Positions 12,149 to 24,382 of a DNA stretch of 64,000 nucleotides are shown here, piece after piece. Both the position numbers and the translations under genes were made by a program. Where the stretch lies: assembly GCF_051401765.1 (NCBI RefSeq), contig NW_027480423.1, positions 18,228,001 through 18,292,000 on the forward strand, given 5' to 3'. The notes under the pieces were generated by a model. That model had not been told where the DNA came from, did no database searches, and saw only the letters and a list, made by a program, of their open reading frames with translations. Each line of letters begins with the position of its first letter. Positions within the stretch are counted from its first letter, which is position 1. Source of the DNA: Calliopsis andreniformis (lineage: Eukaryota; Arthropoda; Insecta; Hymenoptera; Andrenidae).

Positions 12149-12303
12149 CGATATGGTGGCGCAACGCCCTAGAGTGAAGCCTAGGTAGCCTAGAACGTAG
12201 AAATGACCATCATTTTCACACTGTTTGCAATTATTCATTTTATACGATGGAAAAGCTGTTGTATTTATATTGTATTTTATGCTTCTGGCGTTGACTTCTA
12301 AAG

Positions 12304-14866
12304 CCGTAGCCATTCGATGTGGTGGAGCAACGCCCTAGAGTGAAGCTTAGGTTGCCCGGAACGTAGAAACGACCATTACTTTCACCCTGGTTGCAATTAT
12401 TCCTGTTATACAATGGAACAACTATTGTATTTTTATTGTATTTTATGCTTCTGGAATTGAGTTCTAAGTCCCTAGCTATTCGATCTGTCGGAGCAACGCA
12501 TTGAGCGGAGCCTAGGTTGCCCGGAACGTAGAAATGACCATCACTTTCACACTGGTTGCAATTACACCTGTAATACGATGGAGAAACTCTTGTATCTTTA
12601 TTGTATTTTATGCTTCAGGCATTGACTCCTATAGCCATACCTACTCCATCTGGAGGAGCAACGCCCTAGAGTCAAGCCTAGGTTGCCCGGAACGTAGATA
12701 TGACCATAACTTTCACACTGGTTGCAATTATTCATGTTATACGATGGACAAACACTTGTATCTTTATTGTATTTTACGCTTCAGGCATTGACTTCTATAG
12801 CCATACCTATTCCATCTGGAGGAGCAACGCCCTAGAGTCAAGCATAGGTTGCCCGGAACGTAGATATGACCATAACTTTAACACTGGTTGCAATTATTCA
12901 TGTTATACGATGGAAAAACTGTTGTATTTATTTCGTATTTTATGCTTCTGGCGTTGACTTCTAAGGCCCTATCTCTTCGATCTGGAGGAAAAATGCCTCA
13001 GAGTTATGTCTTGGATGCCCGAAACGTCGAAATGGTCATTACTTTCACACTGGTTGCAATTATTCATGCTATACGATGGAAAAACTGTTGCATTTCTAAT
13101 GTACTTTGTGCTTCTGGCGTTGACGTCTAAGGCCCTCACTCTTCGATCTGGTGGACCAACGCCCTAGTGTGAAGCCGAGGTTGCCCGGAACGTAGAAGTG
13201 ACCATAACTTTCACACTGGTTGCAATAATACTTTTTATACGATGGAAAAATTGTTGTATTTATTTTGTATTTTATGATTCTATCGTTGACTTCTTAGGCC
13301 CTAACTATTCGCTCTGGTTGACCAACGCCCTAGAGTGAAGCCTAGGTTGCCCGGAACGTAGAAATGACCATCACCTTCACTCTGGTTGCAATTATTCATG
13401 CTATACGATGGAAAAACTGTTGCATTTTTATTGCATTTTCTGCTTCTGGCGTTGACTTCTAAGACTGTAGCTATTAGATGTGGTGTAGCAACGCCCTAGA
13501 GTGACGCCTAGGCTGCACGGACCGTAGAAATGACCATCATCTTCACTCTGGTTGCAATTATTCCTGTTATACGACGGAAAAACTGCTGCATTTTTATTGC
13601 ATCTTATGCTTCTGGCGTTGACTTCTAAGGCCGTAGCTATTCGATGTGGTGGAGCAACGCCCTAGAGTGAAGGCTTGGTTGCCCGGGACGTAGAAACGTC
13701 CATTACTTTCACACTGTTTGCAATTACTCATTCTATACGATGGTAAAGCTGTTGTATTTTTATTGTATTTTCTGCTTCTGGCATTGTCTTCTAAGGTCCT
13801 AGCTATTCAATCTGGTGGGGCAACGCCGTAGAGTGAAGCCTAGGTTGCCGGGAACGTAGAAACGACCATTATTTTCACACTGGTTGCAATTATTCCTGTA
13901 ATACCATGGAAAAACTGTTGTATTTTTATTGTATTTTATGCTTCTTGAGTTGAATCCTAAGTCCCTAGCTATTCGGTCTGGTGGAGGAACGCCCTAGAGT
14001 GAAGCCTAGGTTGCCCGGAACGCAGCAATGACCATTACTTTCACTCTGTTTGCAATTATTCATTTTATACGATGGAAAAGCTGTTGTATTTATATTGTAT
14101 TTTATGCTTCTGGCGTTGACTTCTAAGGCCGTAGCTATTAGATGTGGTGGAGCAACGCGCTAGAGTGACGCCTAGGTTGCCCGGAACGTAGAAGTGACCT
14201 TTACTTTCACACTGCTTGCAATTATTCCTGTTATACAATGGAAAAACTGTTGCATTTTTATTGTATTTTATGCATCTGGCGTTGAATTCTAAGTCCCTAG
14301 CTATTCGATCTGGTGGAGCAACAACCTAGAGCGGAGCCTAGGTTGCCCGGAACGTAGAAATGACCATCACTTTCACACTGTTTGCAATTATTCATTTTAT
14401 ACGATGGAAAAGCTGTTGTATGTATATTGTATTTTATGCTTCTGGCGTTGAATTCTGAGGCCCTAGCTATTTGTTCTGGTGGAGCAACGCCCTAGAGTGA
14501 AGCCTAGGTTGCCCGGAACGTAGAAATGACCATTACTTTCACACTGTTTGCAATTTTTCATTTTATACGATGGAAGAGCTGTTGTATTTATATTGTATTT
14601 TATGCTTCTGGCGTTGACTTCTAAGGCCGTAGATATTAGATGTGCTGGAGCAACGCCCTAGAGTGACGCCTAGGTTGTACGGAACGTAGAAATGACCATC
14701 ATCTTCACTCTGGTTGCAATTATTCCTGTTATACGATGGAAAAACTGCTGTATTTTTATTGCATTTTATGCTTCGCGCGTTGACTTCTGAGGCCGTAGCT
14801 ATTCGATATGGTGGCGCAACGCCCTAGAGTGAAGCCTAGGTAGCCCGGAACGTAGAAATGACCATC
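12304..14866 (+). repeat. Duplicated segment IIIa (copy at 16,950-19,512)
   Basis: Offset 4,646 bp (28 x 166 minus 2). It starts at 'ccgtagccattcg', spans A-block 6 and the following 'ataccatggaaaaactg', 'gcttcttgagttgaatcc' and 'cttcgcgcgttgac' monomers, and ends in 'gaaatgaccat'. There the first copy continues 'cattttcac' and the second 'tactttcaccc'. Confidence 0.88.
12363..13475 (+). repeat. A-block 6 (full, subtype A1b)
   Basis: Third A1b copy. Private changes are 'ggccctatctcttcg' (near 12,965) and 'gtactttgtgcttctgg' (near 13,101). M6 reads 'actattcgctctgg', not the 'ttggctctgg' of blocks 2 and 4. Confidence 0.92.
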
Positions 14867-15183
14867 ATTTTCACACTGTTTGCAATTATTCATTTTATAC
14901 GATGGAAAAGCTGTTGTATTTATATTGAATTTTATGCTTCTGGCGTTGACTTCTAAGGCCGTAGCCATTCGATGTGGTGGAGCAACGCCCTGGAGTGAAG
15001 CCTAGGTAGCCCGGAACGTAGAAATGACCTTCATCTTCACACTGTTTGCAATTATTCATTTTATACGATGGAAAAGCTGTGGTATTTATATTGTATTTTG
15101 TGATTCTGGCGCTGACATCTAAGGCCGTAGATATTTGATGTGGTGGAGCAACGCCCTAGAGTGAAGCTTAGGTTGCCCGGAAC

Positions 15184-16296
15184 GTAGAAACGACCATTAC
15201 TTTCACCCTGGTTGCAATTATTCCTGTTATACAATGGAACAACTGTTGTATTTTTATTGTATTTTATGCTTCTGGCGTTGAGTTCTAAGTCCCTAGCTAT
15301 TCGATCTGTCGGAGCAACGCATTGAGCGGAGCCTAGGTTGCCCGGAACGTAGAAATGACCATCACTTTCACACTGGTTGCAATTATACCTGTAATACGAT
15401 GGAGAAACTCTTGTATCTTTATTGTATTTTATGCTTCAGGCATTGACTTCTATAGCCATACCTACTCCATCTGGAGGAGGAACGCCCTAGAGTCAAGCCT
15501 AGGTTGCCCGGAACGTAGATATGACCATAACTTTCACACTGGTTGCAATTATTCATGTTATACGATGGACAAACTCTTGTATCTTTATTGTATTTTACGC
15601 TTCAGGCATTGACTTCTATAGCCATACCTATTCCATCTGGAGGAGCAACGCCCTAGAGTCAAGCATAGGTTGCCCGGAACGTAGATATGACCATAACCTT
15701 CACACTGGTTGCAATTATTCATGTTATACGATGGAAAAACTGTTGTATTTATTTCGTATTTTATGCTTCTGGCGTTGACTTCTAATGCCGTAACTCTTCG
15801 ATCTGGAGGAAAAATGCCTCAGAGTTATGTCTTGGATGCCCGAAACGTCGAAATGGTCATTACTTTCAAACTGGTTGCAATTATTCATGCTATACGATGG
15901 AAAAACTGTTGCATTTCTAATGTACTTTATGCTTCTGGCGTTGACGTCTAAGGCCCTCACTCTTCGATCTGGTGGAGCAACGCCCTAGTGTGAAGCCGAG
16001 GTTGCCCGGAACGTAGAAGTGACCATAACTTTCACACTGGTTGCAATTATACTTTTTATACGATGGAAAAACTGTTGTATTTATTTTGTATTTTATGATT
16101 CTATCGTTGACTTCTTAGGCCCTAACTATTCGCTCTGGTTGACCAACGCCCTAGAGTGAAGCCTAGGTTGCCCGGAACGTAGAAATGACCATCACCTTCA
16201 CTCTGGTTGCAATTATTCATGCTATACGTTGGAAAAACTGTTGCATTTTTATTGCATTTTCTGCTTCTGGCGTTGACCTCTAAGACTGTAGCTATT
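15184..16296 (+). repeat. A-block 7 (full, subtype A2)
   Basis: Subtype A2 differs from A1 by 'acaactgttg' and 'ggcgttgagttct' in M1, 'attatacctgtaatacg' in M2, 'gacaaactcttg' in M3, 'tctaatgccgtaac' in M4, and 'ctatacgttgg' and 'gttgacctctaag' in M7. A private change is 'ggaggaggaacg' near 15,473. Confidence 0.92.
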
Positions 16297-16577
16297 AGAT
16301 GTGGTGTAGCAACGCCCTAGAGTGACGCCTAGGCTGCACGGACCGTAGAAATGACCATCATCTTCACTCTGGTTGCAATTATTCCTGTTATACGACGGAA
16401 AAACTGCTGCATTTTTATTGCATCTTATGCTTCTGGCGTTGACTTCTAAGGCCGTAGCTATTCGATGTGGTGGAGCAACGCCCTAGAGTGAAGGCTTGGT
16501 TGCCCGGGACGTAGAAACGTCCATTACTTTCACACTGTTTGCAATTACTCATTCTATACGATGGTAAAGCTGTTGTA
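15188..16577 (+). repeat. Duplicated segment IVa (copy at 19,502-20,891)
   Basis: Offset 4,314 bp (26 x 166 minus 2). Together with segment III this shows that 12,304-16,577 was copied as a block to 16,950-20,891, with exactly two monomers (332 bp, between about 14,866 and 15,198) missing from the second copy. Confidence 0.87.
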
Positions 16578-16949
16578 TTTTTATTGTATTTTCTGCTTCT
16601 GGCATTGACTTCTAAGGTCCTAGCTATTCAATCTGGTGGGGCAACGCCGTAGAGTGAAGCCTAGGTTGCCGGGAACGTAGAAACGACCATTATTTTCACA
16701 CTGGTTGCAATTATTCCTGTAATACCATGGAAAAACTGTTGTATTTTTATTGTATTTTATGCTTCTTGAGTTGAATCCTAAGTCCCTAGCTATTCGGTCT
16801 GGTGGAGGAACGCCCTAGGGTGAAGTCTAGGTTGCCCGGAACGCAGCAATGACCATTACTTTCACTCTGTTTGCAATTATTCACTTTATACGATGGAAAA
16901 GCTGTGGTATTTATATTGTATTTTGTGATTCTGGCGCTGACATCTAAGG
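16578..16949 (+). repeat. Linker monomers between segments IV and III
   Basis: Just over two monomers, with 'ataccatggaaaaactg', 'gcttcttgagttgaatcc' and 'aacgcagcaatgacc', ending in 'gtgattctggcgctgac'. They resemble 13,894-14,060 with small differences ('ccctagggtgaagtc'). They are satellite only. Confidence 0.75.
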
Positions 16950-19512
16950 CCGTAGCCATTCGATGTGGTGGAGCAACGCCCTAGAGTGAAGCTTAGGTTG
17001 CCCGGAACGTAGAAACGACCATTACTTTCACCCTGGTTGCAATTATTCCTGTTATACAATGGAACAACTATTGTATTTTTATTGTATTTTATGCTTCTGG
17101 AATTGAGTTCTAAGTCCCTAGCTATTCGATCTGTCGGAGCAACGCATTGAGCGGAGCCTAGGTTGCCCGGAACGTAGAAATGACCATCACTTTCACACTG
17201 GTTGCAATTACACCTGTAATACGATGGAGAAACTCTTGTATCTTTATTGTATTTTATGCTTCAGGCATTGACTCCTATAGCCATACCTACTCCATCTGGA
17301 GGAGCAACGCCCTAGAGTCAAGCCTAGGTTGCCCGGAACGTAGATATGACCATAACTTTCACACTGGTTGCAATTATTCATGTTATACGATGGACAAACA
17401 CTTGTATCTTTATTGTATTTTACGCTTCAGGCATTGACTTCTATAGCCATACCTATTCCATCTGGAGGAGCAACGCCCTAGAGTCAAGCATAGGTTGCCC
17501 GGAACGTAGATATGACCATAACTTTAACACTGGTTGCAATTATTCATGTTATACGATGGAAAAACTGTTGTATTTATTTCGTATTTTATGCTTCTGGCGT
17601 TGACTTCTAAGGCCCTAACTCTTCGATCTGGAGGAAAAATGCCTCAGAGTTATGTCTTGGATGGCCGAAACGTCGAAATGGTCATTACTTTCACACTGGT
17701 TGCAATTATTCATGCTATACGATGGAAAAACTGTTGCATTTCTAATGTACTTTATGCTTCTGGCGTTGACGTCTAAGGCCCTCACTCTTCGATCTGGTGG
17801 ACCAACGCCCTAGTGTGAAGCCGAGGTTGCCCGGAACGTAGAAGTGACCATAACTTTCACACTGGTTGCAATAATACTTTTTATACGATGGAAAAATTGT
17901 TGTATTTATTTTGTATTTTATGATTCTATCGTTGACTTCTTAGGCCCTAACTATTCGCTCTGGTTGACCAACGCCCTAGAGTGAAGCCTAGGTTGCCCGG
18001 AACGTAGAAATGACCATCACCTTCACTCTGGTTGCAATTATTCATGCTATACGATGGAAAAACTGTTGCATTTTTATTGCATTTTCTGCTTCTGGCGTTG
18101 ACTTCTAAGACTGTAGCTATTAGATGTGGTGTAGCAACGCCCTAGAGTGACGCCTAGGCTGCACGGACCGTAGAAATGACCATCATCTTCACTCTGGTTG
18201 CAATTATTCCTGTTATACGACGGAAAAACTGCTGCATTTTTATTGCATCTTATGCTTCTGGCGTTGACTTCTAAGGCCGTAGCTATTCGATGTGGTGGAG
18301 CAACGCCCTAGAGTGAAGGCTTGGTTGCCCGGGACGTAGAAACGTCCATTACTTTCACACTGTTTGCAATTACTCATTCTATACGATGGTAAAGCTGTTG
18401 TATTTTTATTGTATTTTCTGCTTCTGGCATTGTCTTCTAAGGTCCTAGCTATTCAATCTGGTGGGGCAACGCCGTAGAGTGAAGCCTAGGTTGCCGGGAA
18501 CGTAGAAACGACCATTATTTTCACACTGGTTGCAATTATTCCTGTAATACCATGGAAAAACTGTTGTATTTTTATTGTATTTTATGCTTCTTGAGTTGAA
18601 TCCTAAGTCCCTAGCTATTCGGTCTGGTGGAGGAACGCCCTAGAGTGAAGCCTAGGTTGCCCGGAACGCAGCAATGACCATTACTTTCACTCTGTTTGCA
18701 ATTATTCATTTTATACGATGGAAAAGCTGTTGTATTTATATTGTATTTTATGCTTCTGGCGTTGACTTCTAAGGCCGTAGCTATTAGATGTGGTGGAGCA
18801 ACGCGCTACAGTGACGCCTAGGTTGCCCGGAACGTAGAAGTGACCTTTACTTTCACACTGCTTGCAATTATTCCTGTTATACAATGGAAAAACTGTTGCA
18901 TTTTTATTGTATTTTATGCATCTGGCGTTGAATTCTAAGTCCCTAGCTATTCGATCTGGTGGAGCAACAACCTAGAGCGGAGCCTAGGTTGCCCGGAACG
19001 TAGAAATGACCATCACTTTCACACTGTTTGCAATTATTCATTTTATACGATGGAAAAGCTGTTGTATGTATATTGTATTTTATGCTTCTGGCGTTGAATT
19101 CTGAGGCCCTAGCTATTTGTTCTGGTGGAGCAACGCCCTAGAGTGAAGCCTAGGTTGCCCGGAACGTAGAAATGACCATTACTTTCACACTGTTTGCAAT
19201 TTTTCATTTTATACGATGGAAGAGCTGTTGTATTTATATTGTATTTTATGCTTCTGGCGTTGACTTCTAAGGCCGTAGATATTAGATGTGCTGGAGCAAC
19301 GCCCTAGAGTGACGCCTAGGTTGTACGGAACGTAGAAATGACCATCATCTTCACTCTGGTTGCAATTATTCCTGTTATACGATGGAAAAACTGCTGTATT
19401 TTTATTGCATTTTATGCTTCGCGCGTTGACTTCTGAGGCCGTAGCTATTCGATATGGTGGCGCAACGCCCTAGAGTGAAGCCTAGGTAGCCCGGAACGTA
19501 GAAATGACCATT
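16950..19512 (+). repeat. Duplicated segment IIIb
   Basis: Second copy of 12,304-14,866. It carries A-block 8 and the 'gcttcttgagttgaatcc' and 'aacgcagcaatgacc' monomers. A visible difference is 'gcgctacagtgac' near 18,803 against 'gcgctagagtgac'. Confidence 0.88.
17009..18121 (+). repeat. A-block 8 (full, subtype A1b)
   Basis: Fourth A1b copy, here without an adjacent A1a partner. Its private change is 'cttggatggccgaaacg' in M4 (near 17,656). Confidence 0.92.
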
Positions 19513-20610
19513 ACTTTCACCCTGGTTGCAATTATTCCTGTTATACAATGGAACAACTGTTGTATTTTTATTGTATTTTATGCTTCTGGCGTTGAGTTCT
19601 AAGTCCCTAGCTATTCGATCTGTCGGAGCAACGCATTGAGCGGAGCCTAGGTTGCCCGGAACGTAGAAATGACCATCACTTTCACACTGGTTGCAATTAT
19701 ACCTGTAATACGATGGAGAAACTCTTGTATCTTTATTGTATTTTATGCTTCAGGCATTGACTTCTATAGCCATACCTACTCCATCTGGAGGAGCAACGCC
19801 CTAGAGTCAAGCCTAGGTTGCCCGGAACGTAGATATGACCATAACTTTCACACTGGTTGCAATTATTCATGTTATACGATGGACAAACTCTTGTATCTTT
19901 ATTGTATTTTACGCTTCAGGCATTGACTTCTATAGCCATACCTATTCCATCTGGAGGAGCAACGCCCTAGAGTCAAGCATAGGTTGCCCGGAACGTAGAT
20001 ATGACCATAACCTTCACACTGGTTGCAATTATTCATGTTATACGATGGAAAAACTGTTGTATTTATTTCGTATTTTATGCTTCTGGCGTTGACTTCTAAT
20101 GCCGTAACTCTTCGATCTGGAGGAAAAATGCCTCAGAGTTATGTCTTGGATGCCCGAAACGTCGAAATGGTCATTACTTTCAAACTGGTTGCAATTATTC
20201 ATGCTATACGATGGAAAAACTGTTGCATTTCTAATGTACTTTATGCTTCTGGCGTTGACGTCTAAGGCCCTCACTCTTCGATCTGGTGGAGCAACGCCCT
20301 AGTGTGAAGCCGAGGTTGCCCGGAACGTAGAAGTGACCATAACTTTCACACTGGTTGCAATTATACTTTTCATACGATGGAAAAACTGTTGTATTTATTT
20401 TGTATTTTATGATTCTATCGTTGACTTCTTAGGCCCTAACTATTCGCTCTGGTTGACCAACGCCCTAGAGTGAAGCCTAGGTTGCCCGGAACGTAGAAAT
20501 GACCATCACCTTCACTCTGGTTGCAATTATTCATGCTATACGTTGGAAAAACTGTTGCATTTTTATTGCATTTTCTGCTTCTGGCGTTGACCTCTAAGAC
20601 TGTAGCTATT
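19498..20610 (+). repeat. A-block 9 (full, subtype A2)
   Basis: Second A2 copy and the last full-length A-block. It starts 'gtagaaatgacc' rather than 'gtagaaacgacc', so its first bases come from the upstream monomer at the join. Its private change is 'actttTcatacg' in M6 (near 20,366). Confidence 0.92.
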
Positions 20611-20890
20611 AGATGTGGTGTAGCAACGCCCTAGAGTGACGCCTAGGCTGCACGGACCGTAGAAATGACCATCATCTTCACTCTGGTTGCAATTATTCCT
20701 GTTATACGACGGAAAAACTGCTGCATTTTTATTGCATCTTATGCTTCTGGCGTTGACTTCTAAGGCCGTAGCTATTCGATGTGGTGGAGCAACGCCCTAG
20801 AGTGAAGGCTTGGTTGCCCGGGACGTAGAAACGTCCATTACTTTCACACTGTTTGCAATTACTCATTCTATACGATGGTAAAGCTGTTGT

Positions 20891-23800
20891 ATATATATTG
20901 TATTTTATGCTTCTGGCGTTGAATTCTAAGGCCCTAGCTATTCGATCTGGTGGAGCAACGCCCTAGAGTGAAGCCTAGGTTGCCCGGAACGTAGAAATGA
21001 CCATTACTTTCACACTGTTTGCAATTATTCATTTTATACGATGGAAGAGCTGTTGTATTTATATTGTATTTTATGCTTCTTGAGTTGAATCCTAAGTCCC
21101 TAGCTATTCGGTCTGGTGGAGGAACGCCCTAGAGTGAAGCCTAGATTGCCCGGAACGCAGCAATGACCATTTCTTTCACTCTGTTTGCAATTATTCATTT
21201 TATACGATGGAAAAGCTGTTGTATTTATATTGTATTTTATGCTTCTGGCGTTGACTTCTGAGGCCGTAGCTATTAGATGTGGTGGAGCAACGCGCTAGAG
21301 TGTACGCCTAGGTTGCACGGAACGTAGAAGTGACCTTTACTTTCACACTGTTTGCAATTATTCATTTTATACGATGGAAAAGCTGTTGTATTTATATTGT
21401 ATTTTATGCTTTGGGCGTTGGCTTCTAAGGCCCTAGCTATTCGATTTGGTGGAGCAACGCCCTAGGGTGAAGTCTAGGTTGTCCGAAACGCAGAAATGAC
21501 CAGTACTTTCACACTGGTCGCAATTATTCCTGTTATACAATGGAACAACTGTTGTATTTTTATTGTATTTTATGCTTCTGGCGTTGACTTCTAAGTCCCT
21601 AGCTATTCGATCTGGTGGAGCACCGCATAGAGCGGAGCCTAGGTTGCCCGGAACGTAGAAATGACCATCACTTTCACACTGGTTGCAATTATACCTGTTA
21701 TACGATGGAGAAGCTCTTGTATCTTTACTGTATTTTATGCTTCAGGCTTTGACTTCTATAGCCATACCTATTCCATCTGGAGGAGCAACGCCCTAGCGTC
21801 ATGCCTAGGTTGCCCGGAACATAGATATGACCATAACTTCCACAATGGTTGCTACTACTCATGCTATACGATGGAAAGGCTGTTGTATTTATATTGTATT
21901 TTATGCATCTGGCGTTGACTTCTAAGGCTGTAGCTATTCGATGTGGTGGAGCAACGCCCTAGAGTGAATCCTATGTAGCCCGGAACGTAGAAATAACCAT
22001 CATCTCCACACTGTTTGCAATTATTCATTTTATACGATGGAAAAGCTGTGGTATTTATATTGCATTTTGTGATTCTGGCGTTGACATCTAAGGCCGGGGT
22101 TATTCGATGTGGTGGAGCAACGCCCTAGAGTGAAGTCTATGTTGCCGGGAACGTAGAAACGACCATTACTTTCACACTGGTTGCAATTATTCCTGTTGTA
22201 CCATGGTAAAACTGTTGTGCTTTTATTGTTTTTTATGCTTCTGGAGTTGACTTCTAAGGCCGTAGCTATTAGATGTGGTGGAGGAACGCGCTAGAGTGAC
22301 GCCTAGGTTGCACGGAACGTAGAAATGACCATTACTTTCACACTGCTTGCAATTATTCCTGTTATACAATGGAAAAACTGCTGCATTTTTATTGTATTTT
22401 ATGCATCTGGCGTTGAAGTCTAAGTCCCTAGCTATTCGATCTGGTGGAGCAACGCCCTATAGCGGAGCCTAGGTTGCCCGGAACGTAGAAATGACCATTA
22501 CTTTCACACTGTTTGCAATTATTCATTTTATACGATGGAAAAACTGTTGCATTTTTATTGTATTTTATGCATCTGGCGTTGAATTCTAAGACCCTAGCTA
22601 TTCGATCTGGTGGAGCAACGCCCTAGAGAGGAGCCTACGTTGCCCGGAACGCAGCAATGACCATTACTTTCACACTGGTTGTAATTATTCCTCTTATACG
22701 ATGGAAAAACTGTTGCATCTTTATTGTATTTTATGCTTCCGGCGTTGACTTGTAAGGCCCTAACTATTCGATCTGGTGAAGCAACGCCGTAGAGTGAAGC
22801 CTAGGTTGCCGGGAACGTAGAAACGACCATTATTTTCACACTGGTTGCAATTATTCCTGTTATACCATGGAAAAGCTGTTCTATTTATATTGTATTTTAT
22901 GCTTCTGGCGTTGAATTCTAAGGCCCTAGCTATTCGATCTGGTGGAGCAACGCCCTAGAGTGAAGCCTAGGTTGCCCAGAACGTAGAAATGACCATTACT
23001 TTCACACTGTTTGCAACTATTCATTTTATACGATGGAAGAGCTGTTGTATTTATATTGTATTTTATGCTTCTGGCGTTGCCTTCTAAGGCCGTAGCTATT
23101 AGATGTGGTAGAGCAACGCGCTAGAGTGACGCCTATGTTGCACGGAACGTAGAAAGGACCATTACTTTCACACTGCTTGCAATTATTCCTCTTATACAAT
23201 GGAATAACTGTTGCATTTTTATTGTATTTTATGCATCTGGCGTTGAATTCTAAGTCCCTAGCTATTCGATCTGGTGGAGCAACGCCCTAGAGAGGAGCCT
23301 AGGTTGCCCGGAACGTAGAAATGACCATTACTTTCACACTGTTTTCAATCATTCATTTTACACGATGGAAGAGCTGTTGTATTTATATTGTATTTTATGC
23401 TTCTGGCGTTGACTTCTAAGGCCGTAGATATTAGATGTGCTGGAGGAACGCCCTAGAGTGACGCCTAGGTTATACGGAACGTAGAAATGACCATCATCTT
23501 CACTCTGGTTGCAATTATTCCCGTTATACGATGGAAAAACTGCTGTATTATTATTGCATTTTATGCTTCGGGCGTTGACTTCTGAGGCCGTAGCTATTCG
23601 ATGTGGTGGAGCAACGCCCTAGAGTGAAGCCTAGGTTGCCCGGAACGTAGAAACGAGCATTACTTTCACTCTGGTTGTAATTATTCCTGTTATACGATGG
23701 AAAAGCTGTTGTGATTATATTGTATTTTATGCTTCTGACGCTGACTTCTAAGGCCGTAGCTATTCGATGTGGTGGAGCAACGCCCTAGAGTGAAGCCTAG

Positions 23801-24382
23801 GTTGCCCAGAACGTAGAAACGAGCATTACTTTCACACTGGTTGTAATTATTCCTGTTATACGATGGAAAAGCTGTTGTATTTTTATTGTATTTTATGCTT
23901 CTGGCGTTGAATTCTAAGTCCCTAGCTATTCGATCTGGTGGAGCAACGCCCTAGAGCGGAGCCTAGGTTGCCCGGAACGTAGAAATGACCATCACTTTCA
24001 CACTGTTTGCAATTATTCATTTTATACGATGGAAAAGCTGTTGTATTTATATTGTATTTTATGCTTCTGGCGTTGAATTCTAAGGCCCTAGCTATTCGAT
24101 CTGGTGGAGCAACGCCCTAGAGTGAAGCCTAGGTTGCCCGGAACGTAGAAATGACCATTACTTTCACACTGCTTGCAATTATTCCTGTTATACAATTGAA
24201 TAACTGTTGCATTTTTATTGTATTTTATGCATCAGGCGTTGAATTCTAAGTCCCTAGCTATTCGATCTGGTGGAGCAACGCCCTAGAGCGGTGCCTAGGT
24301 TGCCCGGAACGTAGAAACGACCATGACTTTCACACTGTTTGCAATTATTCACTTTATACGATGGAAAAGCTGTTGTAATTAT
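20891..24382 (+). repeat. Heterogeneous satellite stretch, partly copied at 33.17-34.66 kb
   Basis: About 21 monomers with no A-block. The part 20,891-22,380 is the counterpart of about 33,171-34,660 at an offset of 12,280-12,281 bp. The 1-bp change in offset comes from an extra base in 'gagtgtacgccta' near 21,300. The pair is visibly more diverged than the shorter-range duplications, so it is older. The single monomers at 22.25-22.48 kb ('ctgctgcatttttattg', 'gttgaagtctaag') recur at 45.15-45.39 kb. The rest is ordinary satellite. Confidence 0.8.

Larger units (their letters stand above)
10909..13893 (+). repeat. Duplicated segment Ic (copy of 5,101-8,086)
   Basis: Offset 5,808 bp (35 x 166 minus 2). 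It carries A-blocks 5 and 6. At about 13,894 it leaves its partner within 'ttgcaattattc', continuing with 'ctgtaataccatgg' where the earlier copy has 'attttatacgatgg'. Confidence 0.9.
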
